Notes under the pieces: generated by a model | Told to the model about the DNA's origin: nothing | What the model saw: the letters and a program-made list of their open reading frames with translations, nothing else | The model's database searches: none | Shown: positions 35,301 through 44,749 of the stretch, piece after piece | Layout: the number at the start of each line of letters is the position of its first letter | Numbering within the stretch: the first letter of the stretch is position 1 | Position numbers and translations under genes: made by a program | Source: Onchidella celtica | Taxonomy: Eukaryota > Mollusca > Gastropoda > Systellommatophora > Onchidiidae | Assembly: GCA_963931925.1 (NCBI GenBank) | Contig: OZ007570.1 | Location: forward strand, 24,091,340-24,155,339 | DNA length: 64,000 bases | Direction of reading: 5' to 3'

Positions 35301-38300
35301 GTTCCTGCTCTCGCTGCACTGGCGTCCCGGTATGCCTTCTCAACATGCTCGTCAGCTGATGCTGAACGAAGTTTTTCTTCGTACAATCTTAGCGTAGACT
35401 CACGGAAGACAACATCAAAGGACTAGTTTTCCTTTACTACAATAAGTTCACTGATGCCTCTTTTTTTGAGTGTTAGAGTGTGTTTGAGATAGTATGTAGG
35501 TGTGAAAGTTTGATAATAGTGGTAGTGTTGTGAATGAGAGGGAGTATGTGATTGCCTGAAAGTTTGAGAGTATTGTGTTACAGTTACAGTGCTGGAAATA
35601 ATAAAGGCTGCCTCCTTTAACTATAAATTGTCTTTTTTATTTATTTTTCCATTAGCATGTTCATATTTGCTGGGATGCTTATATTCTGCCTGGCAAATGT
35701 TTTTGACAAATGTGGGCCCTTTTGGCAAATTTCTCGACAAATTTTTGGGTTTTTTTGGACAAAATTTGGCAAATTTTAGGCCCCAATTTGGCAAAAAACG
35801 CAGATGCGAGATAAGTATGTCCATGAACTAAAGTCAGCGTATGAGTTTGCTAGGCGTAGACAGTTCCCAAATTTCAAAATTGTCATTAGAGAGGATGCAC
35901 GTCCTGCTAAGGAACACAGTAGGCGATACGATGCACAGGAAGCTCCAGAAATTATGTTAATGCCTAATATAATAATCCTGTTGGACACCATGATATTGTC
36001 TTACACCAGAGAGATAATAATGTGCAGAGGATCTGTGAGCTACACCGAGCCTATGATGCTCTTCAGTACACAATACTTTTCCCTAAAGGAACAGATGGCT
36101 GGGATCTGCAATTAAAATTTAATTACAAACGGACACAGAATCAGTTCTATTGCTTTGAGTTTTTCACCCGGCATGGAAATTATACTCTCCAAGCGCGTCG
36201 GCTTTTTCAGCAATTCATGGTCAACGCTGAGTCGGAGAGACTGCAGCTTATAAGAGGAGAGCAATCAAGGCTAAGGGCTGATTCATATCCGAATCTTAAG
36301 GACTCGAAGGATTTACGCCGTCCTGTTTTTAAGCATGGAATGATGTATGTAGCTCTTCACGAACAGGAAACAGAAATTCAACAGTTATCTTAGCACCTGA
36401 TAAGCAATCTAGAAACACTAAACCCGGAAGTTTTGTAATGGACTATTCTCCAAAGATGTTATTGTTATCAGATCTATTGGGATTACCATTTTAATTCATG
36501 TGAATTGTGAGTCACATTATTTTTACTCATGTATTATCATTTTATTTTCTTTCCGTTCATTGAACGGGTGATTATGCTTGTACAGTGCACTCTCCCGATA
36601 ACGACATGGCTCGGGACCAGAGGTGCATGTCGTTATCGGGAACATGTCGTTATTCGGAGATTTTCAAGATGGGGGAAAAAGGGGTGTGGTTAGACCCTTA
36701 GAATGTAACGTACCAACCATAGTGGGTGATCAGTGATCGGACTTTCCAAACATGTAAAATACACGAAGTGTGTGTTGTGTGTGTTGTTTTGTTTTTTTTT
36801 GTTTGTTTGTTTTTTTTGTTGTTGTTGTTTTTTGTGTGTCATTTTCCCTGTTGTTTATCCGGCGATTCAGCGGTCAGCGATGTGATGACTGACTCATTTA
36901 ATGCGCGTCACCCTTTTTGTTCCGACGACAATAGACACAGGTGTGTTTTCATTGGCCGATAACAAAGCGATCTCATTGGCCGATAACAAAGCGATCTCAT
37001 TGGCCGATAACAAAGCGATCTCATTGGCTATGAGGTGCCTCTGGTAGGACATTTCATTGGTCGGAAAAGAAGTGTTTTTATTGGCTCAGAGAATGAAATG
37101 AAACTGACCGGAAACAATATTTTAGCTATTTTGATCTAGCAAAGTCACAGCCGATTATTGCTAACTCAATGTCGTTATCCGGAGAGTGGTCTAAAAAGTA
37201 TGTCGCTATTTAGAGAGTTTTATTACTAATAACATATAGTAAAAAAATCGGGACCGGGGGTCAATGTCGTTATCGGGAGAATGTCGTTATCGGGAGAATG
37301 TCGTTATTCGGAGATGTCGTAATCGGGAGAGTGCACTGTATTATATATTAAGGACAAGACTGAATTTTGTCCAAAATGGATATTTTAACATGACTTGTCA
37401 TAAACAAATTGGGGCCCTACACAAAGTATCCTAATCTTTGGCCACATAGTCAAGACGTTCTAGGTGATTACGTATTCTTGCTCAATTGTAATTTGACGAT
37501 GATGCAGTTGTAAAGTGATCCTACTGAACATTGACAAATGAAATCAACAAGGATACACAGTTAAGACATCAAACATTTTGTTTCAGTACTACGGGCACAG
37601 GGAAAAACTGAGACTTGTAGGAAAGGAAGATCAGCTGGAGACTATGAACCGGAAGGCGCTGTCCATCGCGAGAGACGTTGCCAAGGCAACTGGGACACTG
37701 TTTGCTGGCAACATCTGCAACTCCACCGTCTACCGCAGAGATGTCGAAACCTCGATAAAGGCTGTGGAAGGAATGTTTAAGGTCGGAGAACGATTCCTTA
37801 ATTGACTTTGGAGACATCTGATCTATCTATAGGTGGAACTTGAGTCGCCGGGTGGACACACCACCGCCGCCATTTTGTTAGACCAGGCGGTTTTGTTTAC
37901 TTCCGCTTCGCGTTAGGAAGCATAGATGCCGTAAGTGCACAGAGGTTTCGTGACAAGTTGAAACTTATTAATGGGGTTGACCCAGACACTGTGCCAGACT
38001 GTGAGTGGAAGAAAGATGTGTCTGCATTTCCTCCCATCACACATGCTGAGATGTTTTCATATCTAGTACTGACTGTCAGTGCCTACACCCACGAGCAGTT
38101 CAAAAAAGTTTTGGAAGGAGCACCCCAAACCTCTCAGTATTACCCTGTTTTATTTTTAAATGTTCTGCCCCATCGCTAACCCTAAAATGGATTAGATTTA
38201 TCAAATGTGGACACCTGATATTAAATTAGTGGAGGAATCATAATCATTGAGTGGACTGGATCTAGATCTAAATCGGGGAGTGACGGTGTGGGTGTTGTTT

Positions 38301-41300
38301 TAGCAACAACTGAATCAAGGTGTCATAGGCCTTAGTTAGTATTGTGATGTCAATTTAGGTTTGGAACATTAGGCCTACACGATCGGATTCAATAACTTTG
38401 CCCAAGAAACCAAAGAATTTTAGTACCACAATGGACACATTCGGAACTCCTTCCAAACCAAGCCCCTTCATAGCATTTCCCGGTTAGGAACTGGAATAAG
38501 CCTAAGGACTAGGGTTAGCGTTAATTTGTTGTCCAGGTGGTATTTCTTTTCTTCATTTTGAACTTTATTTTATTTAAATCCTTCCTGCATCTTGGCACAC
38601 CTTGTGGTGAACTTTTACTGTTTTGTTGGAGATGTCTTTTCGGCCGATGGCCTTTATCTCCACTCTCTTCTTCGCCTTTCTGATAAACGCTCAGTGGCCT
38701 CGCCCCCTTGCTTCCTTATAATATATTAGGAATAGAAAACATCCTTCGTCCAGTTTTGTATTTGTTAGTGCAGCCAAACACTGCACACAAGTGCGGCATC
38801 TCGTTACTCGGTTTCACCCACGTCTGTGCATTCGCTGTCACTATCATTCTAACACAAGAGATCTCTGGTCTAACAAAATGGCTGCCTAGCTCCGGTAAAC
38901 AATGCAGTAACGTCATGAAATTTCCACCTATAGTGATATATTACACCTCCACCCCGCAAAATTGCGAAAAATTATTTGTTGATAGCTCATTTCAATTCAT
39001 TTCAAATTTGATTTACGCCCTTTAAAAGCCAATTCAAAATAGCCACGAGAAAACTGCATAATTATAAAATAAATGATTTGAAAAGCGAAAAAGTAAATAT
39101 ATTTTTTTTTTAAACGCACTTGATCACTCGCTCTCTCTGCTCCATGCTGCTTAGATCAAGTTAAACACGTAGCTTGACCGAATAAATATTAGGAGGCGTT
39201 TCAAGAACAGAAGATGAGACAGTGCTGGCATGTTTCAGACATGGAACACAACTGAAGAACTGAGCTGGTTTAGACAATGAGTATACGCTCGTACATGACA
39301 GGCCCAGTGAGTTGGCCATGACTGGGCAAATCACTCATTTCTGAGAAGGCTGGCGAAATGTCACTAGAAAATTGAATCTGTGATTTTGATCCTAAGGAAC
39401 AAGTTGAATGGGCAGTAGACGAGGGTGTAGACTTCATTGTAGGTGAAACTTTCGGGGAGCTGGGCGAGGCCATGCTGGCACTGGAATGTATCAAGAAATA
39501 TGGCAAAGGTAAGTAATCTTATGGGCTTCATGTTTTTTTTTACCTCTCTTTGCTTTACTCCTGCAGTGTCACCTTAGGGCTTGATAACCTTTCTGGTGAA
39601 TATATTATGACCGAGGAACATTGAAATGTTAAATTCTAGATTTTAGTTAAAAAACTGTCCCTTTATTTATGAGCATAATTCGGGAGGTTTCTAACTGCCC
39701 TCTTTACCAGCTGAGAGAAGTTATGCCGGTCTTTGTGTAGAAAGCTGTTGCCAGGTAACTTGGTAAGCTTTGCAACACATGTTAAAATCAGCCATATATT
39801 ACAAGTGTATTCAGGTTAACTCTCTAGTGCCACACTTTTCAGGTGTTTCTTTTCTAAACTTCACCTGCTACACAATATCCCACACTTGGAACACTTTTTA
39901 ATTATCATTTAATGAGGGTTCATTATTAATATTTATACATTTGCATGCATTTGACCATTTGAAATCCTTACTGCAAGGTTCGGGTATTTTTCTTTTTACT
40001 TTAAGAATCTGTATCTGGCCATAGAGAGTTTATTACAAAGAGAGGGGGGCAGAGAAAAAAAAGGGGGAGAGAAATAGAGAGAGAGGCAGAAAAAGAGGGG
40101 GGAGAAGGAGGGACAGAGAAAGAGAGAAGAGAGGGAGAGAGAGAGCTATATTGGAGCTAGAGAGTGGACGTGCAAGTACCTAAACCTTGGTGGCTACCGG
40201 ACCAAAAATTATGAAACTTCGTGTCTTGCCCCAATTTTTTATGTTGAATTAGGTGATCATATCGGTTTTAGACAAAACTAAGTCTTTAGGATTATTTATT
40301 TATTTTGCTATTTTGTTGTTGTTGTTGTTGTTGTTTTTGTTGTTGTTGTTGTTGTTTTAGCCTCAAAACTGACGCGCATTTTTGTCTAGTAGAATCCAAA
40401 AGTGTGACTGGAAATTTCATTTTTCTGGACTGCCTAGTTATTTATAACAACAACTTCATTTTTCATTTCTAAACGAACTTGTTTTGTATGCAAAATAGGC
40501 CTTAAGTGCAAAATAATAAACAATGTGTATGATGATTGCAGGTGTGCCTGCCGTGGTGACCATCGTTGCAGCAGGACATGACATAACATATGACGGAATT
40601 CCTTTAGGAGAGGCGTGTCGTCAGCTGGAAGATGCAGGGGCGGCGGTAGTGGGTCTGAACTGCAGCCGTGGCCCAGAATCTATCCTACCCGCTATTCGAG
40701 AAGTGAGGAAAGCTTGCAAGGTACATACTCCATAATATAAAAGCTCGTTTCAATATAATCGGCACGATTTTCATTTAAATATCTCTTACAATTCCACCTT
40801 CATGGTTGTCTTTTTGCATGCCTATATAAAGCTGTCTCAATAGCATAATATTTTTGGGCATTTTACTAAAGAAATATTAAGTTACTTTCTTCAAAGCTTT
40901 ATGTAAATGTCGATATTGGTTAGAACTGCAACCCATGGGTTGCTTACAGTAAGAGGTAATTTTTTTTTTCCGCTACTTATTTTCCTCTGAGCCAGTGCTA
41001 CTCTTTGGCTTTCACTTAAACCTCTTAAATGCAAAGGCATGTTCATTTGATCGCACATTTATATTATTATTTGCCAATATTGGAGATGCACACAGACAGA
41101 CCTCACATACGCACAGACATACAGGAAAATTGGACTGAGAGAGAATTCGATCGAAGAGAATGGCATCCGGAAGATTATCATTAAAACGTGCCTAAGATAT
41201 GAAGGTGATGCATTGAATTTTGACAATAATAATTATAAAACACACTTAAACAGCAATCGCTTCTCTTTCAAAAAGTGTCTAGGTGCTTTATGTTTTAAAA

Positions 41301-42966
41301 ATATGTAAAATCAAGGCGAAAAAGACAACTCACTAAAAATACTATCACATGAAATTGATTTACAAAAACATACATAACCATGACCAAATGACAACTAATA
41401 TTGAGACATTATGGAATCCCAGGGAAGATGGTGAATCTTATCAAGAGCATGTACGAGGGGACAAGTTGCAGAGTCGTACATGATGGTGAGCTTACTGACA
41501 GCTTTGATATCAAGACTGGTGTTAGGCAGGGTTGTTTGCTGTCCCCATTTCTGTTTATCCTGGTGATTGATTGGCTTATGAAAGAAACCACCAGTGGAGG
41601 AAGAAATGGCATACAATGGACCCCATGGACACAGCTGGACGATCTAGATTTTGCAGATGACTTGGCACTATTGTCGCACACACACGACCAGATGCAAGCA
41701 AAGACTACAGCTCTAAACAAAATTTCAGAATCTATTGGATTGAGGATACATCCCGCGAAGTCGAAGGTCCTAAAAATTGTTGCACCCCTAAGCGAACAAG
41801 TCACAGTAGGAGATCAACCACTGGAAGATGTAGAGTCCTTCTGCTATCTTGGTAGTATCATTGACAATAAGGGAGGAACAGAGGCAGAAGTCAAAGCACG
41901 AATTGGAAAGGCACAGGCAGCTTTCACATCCTTAAGCAAGATTTGGAGAACCAAGGATATATCTCTAAAAACAAAGCTGAGGATATTCAACTCGAACGTG
42001 AAGTCAGTCCTGTTGTATGGATGTGAGACTTGGAATGCGTCCCAGGCCTGCATAAAGAGAATCCAAGTTTTCATCAACAGATGTTTGAGGAAGCTACTTA
42101 AGATCAGATGGACAGACAAGGTCAGCAATGAAATTGTATGGAAAAGAACAAGACAGAACCCAGTCAGAGAGGAAATTGGTAGGAGGCGATGGAGATGGAT
42201 CGGCCACACTCTCAGGAGGCCAGGAAACAGCATCACGAAGAAGGTATTGGACTGGAATCCCCAGGGCAAGAGATCAAGAGGAAGGCCGCGCGGAACGTGG
42301 AGAAGAGCCAGAGAAAATGATGTGCAACGAAGCGGAAAGACTTGGAATAATGTAAAGAGGCTGGCCCATGATAGAGAGGGATGGAAGGTGTTTGTTGGTG
42401 GCCTATACCCTGATCCAGGGTGAGAAAGGCAATGATGATGATGAAATATATAGTCACATGAAAATAATTTACAAAAACACATAATCGTGCCCAAATGACA
42501 ACTCACTAAAAATGCAATCACATGGAACTGATTTACATAAACATACATGATCATGGCAGGATGACAATTCACTAAACCTACAATCGCTTGAAACTGATTT
42601 ACGAAAACGTACATAATCATGGCAAAATGGCAACTCACTAAAGATACAATCAAACGATATTTTCAAAAACATACATAATCATGGCAAAAAGACATCTCAC
42701 AAAAAATACAGTGACTTGAAATTGATTTACAAAACCACAAATAATCTTGGCAAAATGATTACTTAATAAAGAATCCCATTGCTTCGAACTGCCAAACTGG
42801 ATGAATGCCATTTCAGACAATTCTGTTTAGTTCTTCTTCAATTTCAAAAACTGTCGTTTCTACCCAATACAGGGACCAATTGCATGTCTCCCTGTAACCT
42901 ACAGAACTAGTCAGGAGTATCCTACCATGCAGTCTTTGTTAGATCCTAAAACAGGTAATTGTGCGT

Positions 42967-43025
<59 letters not shown>

Positions 43026-43057
43026 GTCTATCTGTCTGTCTGTCTATCTGAGTGTCT

Positions 43058-43089
<32 letters not shown>

Positions 43090-44318
43090 ATTGGTCGATC
43101 TGTGTCTGTCCGTCTATCTATTTGTGTTCTGTTTGTCAATCTACTTGTTTTTGTCTGACTGTCTATTTATTTGTCTGTTTATATGTCAGTCTGCCAGCAT
43201 GCCTACATGCCTATCTATTTGGCAATGCGTCATGTTCTTTGCATCTGATTCTGCCTCTTTCTGTGTGGTCTCTCGTCTCCTCTTTCTGTCGCTGTCTTTA
43301 AATACCCTACTGCACTCCATCCTATTTTATCTTAGGCAGCATGCATTTTTGTATTTCACAATTTAAATCAAAAATGTATACACTTCGTTAGATAAAGAAG
43401 CCCCAGTCAGCATGGGAAGGAACTGAAGTAGTTCTGAGAATGCCCACAACACTAAAGCCACTAAAACTATACTTTTAGTAGAAGAGAATACATAATGGTC
43501 ATTATTATGTATGTACATGAAATTATCATCAAAGGACTTATTATATAACCATGACATTATATTTAATATTCTACCCCAGGTCAGCTTTCATTTCCGAACG
43601 ACCTGCCTGCTCAGTTGTGTAGCCGGAGAGAAATTGCTAATTTTGCAGCTTCTTGTAAAGAAATAGGCGTGAATTACATTGGTCTGTGTTGTGGGAACTG
43701 CTCACATTATACACGTGTGGTGGCTGAGGTAGGTAATATATATGCCAGGTGACACGATATATGGGAACTTTGGGATGACCAGCGTGGTGAGTAGAGAGAT
43801 GCATGAGCCTCTTACCTGATAAAGAGGACTGTCGTGCAGCATAACGAGGATTGTCATGTAGCATAAAGAGGACAGACATATGTAAACGCATGTAAATATA
43901 ATATGTATATAGGTGTAGTATAATAATTATAGTGTATGTATGGTGAATGAGAAACTGGTTTATCTGTAGGCCTACCTGCAACATGTGGATTGTGATTAGT
44001 GCCACTTCTTGTTTGTGGGGTCTGCTCGTTAGGTCTCTGCCAGTAAGGTGGAATATAGTGGCGATGTAGATTTATAATGTTGTTCGGGACAAATACACCC
44101 CCCCCCCCCCACACACACACACACACAAAGTGTTGTGACATGTGACAAAAATCTAATATAAAATGAAAACAATCCATTCTTCTTTCCAGGTGTACGGTCG
44201 TAAACCTCCAGCCAGCCGCTACTCGCCCGACATGTCTCAACACTTCATGTATGGAGACAAGACCAAGTTCCATAACTATCACACTGAAGGAATGGTCGAG
44301 TTTACGAAAGTTCAATAA
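29364..44318 (+). CDS. BHMT: BHMT-like homocysteine S-methyltransferase, copy 1 (8 exons)
   Basis: Coding exons 29364-29376, 30715-30908, 37587-37781, 39397-39508, 40542-40720, 42873-42954, 43580-43728 and 44190-44318 join in phase with GT-AG borders into about 350 residues, against roughly 400 in vertebrate BHMT. The family transfers a methyl group from betaine or a similar donor to homocysteine, giving methionine, in the cytosol, on a zinc TIM barrel. The zinc ligands are visible as VVGLNC (exon 5) and GLCCGN (exon 7). The Trp that I recall from the betaine pocket is Phe here (RAGAFVPE) and a Tyr is Thr (GETFGE), so the methyl donor is uncertain. The start was chosen because the 13-nt exon 1 and its flank (TTATCATCAGA/ATGGCAC) are conserved in copy 2. 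Introns hold many transposons. No stops or shifts were seen. Confidence 0.88.
30210..30444. mobile_element. 235-bp MITE with about 41-bp inverted repeats
   Basis: GAGCCCAGATACTGTGG...TTTCGCTTTCGG on the left pairs with the complement of GAGCCCAGACATAGTGG...CACTTTCG on the right. Lies in BHMT copy 1 intron 1. No coding capacity; the superfamily is not clear. Confidence 0.6.
30715..30908 (+). CDS. BHMT: BHMT copy 1, exon 2
   Basis: 194 nt between AG (30713-30714) and GT (30909). Encodes [20 protein letters not shown] and [16 protein letters not shown], the first strands of the barrel. It differs from copy 2 at 8 of 64 residues. Confidence 0.9.
31376..31465 (+). repeat. (TTTA)n microsatellite
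   Basis: About 90 bp of TTTA repeats with a few GTTTA units, in intron 2 of BHMT copy 1. Confidence 0.9.
32270..32545 (-). repeat. tRNA-derived SINE-like element
   Basis: On the minus strand an A-box-like TAGAGGCAAGGTGCTCGCC (about 32535-32515) is followed by a B-box-like GAGTTCAAAATCC. The body then has GTGTGCACGTTGCTCACGTT and AAAGATACCTTGGCAG. The GTGCACGTTAAAGATCCC-like core resembles dispersed SINEs I recall from molluscan genomes; this was not checked against a library. Confidence 0.5.
32636..32900 (+). mobile_element. Helitron 5' fragment
   Basis: About 260 bp match the first part of the Helitron at 16067 (TCTAATTATATATTACGCAC, CGCAAAAGGCTTTTTTATTAGG). The 3' hairpin and CTAG end are missing. 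Confidence 0.65.
33095..33960. repeat. TCTAGATC-rich region
   Basis: Short palindromic words AGATCT, TCTAGA and CTAGATCTAGATC occur dozens of times in clusters, without fixed period. Lies in BHMT copy 1 intron 2, just before the Helitron Rep fragment. Confidence 0.7.
34791..35807. mobile_element. 1-kb element inserted in the Helitron fragment
   Basis: Interrupts the Rep-like frame. Ends are inverted (GCATCTGCATTTAT on the left, complement of GCATCTGCGTTTTT on the right). Both subterminal zones carry many GGCAAATTT / GACAAATTT words facing inward. It contains a tRNA B-box-like segment at about 35010. No transposase. Confidence 0.5.
35008..35230 (+). repeat. SINE-like body with B box (tentative)
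   Basis: GGGTTCGAATCCGCCC (35010-35025) matches a tRNA B box and is followed by about 200 bp of moderately GC-rich sequence unlike its surroundings. No A box is visible, so it may be 5'-truncated or coincidental. Confidence 0.3.
36581..37340. mobile_element. Tigger/pogo-like MITE with TA duplication
   Basis: Left end TACAGTGCACTCTCCCGATA, right end the complement (TCGGGAGAGTGCACTGTA), i.e. inverted repeats of about 25 bp starting CAGTGCACTCTC and flanked by TA. Subterminal ATGTCGTTATCGGGA repeats face inward on both sides. CAGT... ends with TA sites fit the pogo/Tigger branch of Tc1-mariner. It contains a 24-bp tandem repeat and no transposase. Lies in BHMT copy 1 intron 2. Confidence 0.75.
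36949..37030 (+). repeat. 24-bp tandem repeat, about 3.3 copies
   Basis: Units of CATTGGCCGATAACAAAGCG + ATCT, inside the Tigger-like MITE. CATTGG resembles a CCAAT box on the other strand. Confidence 0.8.
37587..37781 (+). CDS. BHMT: BHMT copy 1, exon 3
   Basis: 195 nt after TTTGTTTCAG. Encodes [17 protein letters not shown] through AVEGMFK; the leading Tyr pair aligns with the FYAS segment of vertebrate BHMT. A THAP-bearing transposon starts 47 bp after the donor. Confidence 0.9.
37958..38179 (+). pseudogene. Transposon-associated ORF fragment (LINGVDP type)
   Basis: 73 codons reading [40 protein letters not shown] and THEQFKK. This block is familiar from multicopy invertebrate proteins, where it precedes a zinc-binding domain; here it ends early. 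Function unknown. Confidence 0.45.
38716..38838 (-). pseudogene. THAP domain N-terminal fragment
   Basis: The minus strand from an ATG at 38796 reads [20 protein letters not shown] then FSIP, matching the MPxxCxxxxC start of THAP zinc fingers, the DNA-binding domain of P-element-like transposases. It stops after 27 residues, without the later C-H pair. Confidence 0.5.
39397..39508 (+). CDS. BHMT: BHMT copy 1, exon 4
   Basis: 112 nt, phase 0 to 1. Encodes [19 protein letters not shown] and LECIKKYGK. The acceptor is weak (TTTTGATCCTAAG), but the same word is kept in copy 2 and an in-frame TGA lies just upstream, which fixes the border. Confidence 0.85.
40542..40720 (+). CDS. BHMT: BHMT copy 1, exon 5
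   Basis: 179 nt after ATGATTGCAG. Encodes [18 protein letters not shown] and [17 protein letters not shown], with the first zinc-ligand Cys in GLNC. The parent of the broken exon at 23408-23573. Confidence 0.92.
41398..42444 (+). mobile_element. RTE-like LINE, 5'-truncated
   Basis: Inserted within a 66-bp unit; array sequence stops at GACAACT and resumes after a (GAT)n tail at about 42432-42443. Only the 3' part of the RT is present. A short trinucleotide tail directly after the stop is usual for RTE-type elements. Confidence 0.8.
41401..42423 (+). CDS. RTE-like reverse transcriptase, C-terminal 340 residues
   Basis: Open without stops from the truncation point: [40 protein letters not shown], the palm [55 protein letters not shown], and the end [15 protein letters not shown] with a basic stretch. 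The endonuclease and the first RT blocks are missing, so it cannot mobilise itself. The unbroken frame points to a recent insertion. It lies in an intron and is not part of the host gene. Confidence 0.85.
   Translation: MRHYGIPGKMVNLIKSMYEGTSCRVVHDGELTDSFDIKTGVRQGCLLSPFLFILVIDWLMKETTSGGRNGIQWTPWTQLDDLDFADDLALLSHTHDQMQAKTTALNKISESIGLRIHPAKSKVLKIVAPLSEQVTVGDQPLEDVESFCYLGSIIDNKGGTEAEVKARIGKAQAAFTSLSKIWRTKDISLKTKLRIFNSNVKSVLLYGCETWNASQACIKRIQVFINRCLRKLLKIRWTDKVSNEIVWKRTRQNPVREEIGRRRWRWIGHTLRRPGNSITKKVLDWNPQGKRSRGRPRGTWRRARENDVQRSGKTWNNVKRLAHDREGWKVFVGGLYPDPG
42873..42954 (+). CDS. BHMT: BHMT copy 1, exon 6
   Basis: 82 nt after CTACCCAATACAG. Encodes [20 protein letters not shown] and LLDPKT. Phase 0 to 1. 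Not visible as a separate ORF because it is so short. Confidence 0.88.
42966..43080 (+). repeat. (TATC)n/(TGTC)n microsatellite
   Basis: About 60 bp of CTAT repeats followed by GTCT-type variants, in intron 6 of BHMT copy 1. Confidence 0.9.
43580..43728 (+). CDS. BHMT: BHMT copy 1, exon 7
   Basis: 149 nt after TTCTACCCCAG. Encodes [18 protein letters not shown], then [19 protein letters not shown]. The CC pair supplies the other two zinc ligands of the family. Confidence 0.92.
44190..44318 (+). CDS. BHMT: BHMT copy 1, exon 8 (stop TAA)
   Basis: 129 nt after CTTCTTTCCAG. Encodes [20 protein letters not shown] to EFTKVQ and TAA. AATAAA follows at 44364-44369. Confidence 0.9.
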   Translation: MYGRKPPASRYSPDMSQHFMYGDKTKFHNYHTEGMVEFTKVQ

Positions 44319-44363
44319 ACTAACTATATACCAAAATTCTCAAACTACACTACATGTGAGCAG

Positions 44364-44369
44364 AATAAA
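44364..44369 (+). terminator. Polyadenylation signal of BHMT copy 1
   Basis: AATAAA 46 bp after the stop codon. The homologous site in copy 2 reads AATATA. Confidence 0.65.
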
Positions 44370-44749
44370 ATGTAGTATGTGTAAATTGAAACGTGGCAGC
44401 ATGATTTCTCCGTGTGTGTAGTTTTAATGCTGAGTTGGTATTATTTGTGCACTTTAGTAGTATTTATGTATTTTGGTACTTATGTCCAACCTGTGGCTGC
44501 AATACCCGAAAATGCGACTCATATAATATACAGAATAATTAATAGCAAGGCGTGGCGTGAGAAAGAAAGAACGAGTTTTTGTTGTTGTTTTTGGGCCGAT
44601 GGGGATGGAAAGAGGAAAGACAAAGAAACGAACAGAGAGACAAGAGAAGGAAACGGGAATGACACTGTGTCAGAGTGAGCGAGAGACTGACTTTAATGCC
44701 ACAGTAGAAGTGATGTTGCATGATGTATGTTTGTGTTTGTATGTAGGCC

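Larger units (their letters stand above)
34104..36393 (+). pseudogene. Helitron Rep (N-terminal) fragment, interrupted
   Basis: The pieces in order resemble the Helitron N-terminal region that precedes the Rep nuclease: [66 protein letters not shown], (insertion 34791-35807), [20 protein letters not shown], then [20 protein letters not shown] and [20 protein letters not shown]. At least three frame changes are present. It ends with TAG at 36393 before any helicase, so it is an inactive 5' portion of an autonomous element, inside BHMT copy 1 intron 2. Confidence 0.75.
37828..38932. mobile_element. Deletion derivative of a THAP-bearing DNA transposon
   Basis: Ends are TATAGGTGGAA and its complement TTCCACCTATA, with TA at the borders. 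Further in, GCCATTTTGTTAGACCA pairs with TGGTCTAACAAAATGGC. Inside, the plus strand codes for a fragment with [20 protein letters not shown], a phrase common in repetitive invertebrate proteins with a SWIM-like zinc region. The minus strand codes for a THAP start, [20 protein letters not shown]. Lies in BHMT copy 1 intron 3. Confidence 0.65.
41219..42745 (-). mobile_element. LINE 3' tail with 66-bp minisatellite, second copy
   Basis: Same (AAT)n tail, TCTAGGTGCTTTATG-like segment and 66-bp array as at 24080-24935, in BHMT copy 1 intron 5. The array is split by an RTE-like LINE at 41398-42444. The RT-coding remnant seen in the first copy is absent here. Confidence 0.7.

Noticed and set aside
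43637..44315. Minus-strand ORFs of 122 and 153 codons over BHMT copy 1 exons 7-8
   Set aside because: Antisense shadows of conserved coding exons; similar shadows occur at 39270-39506 and 50359-50616.
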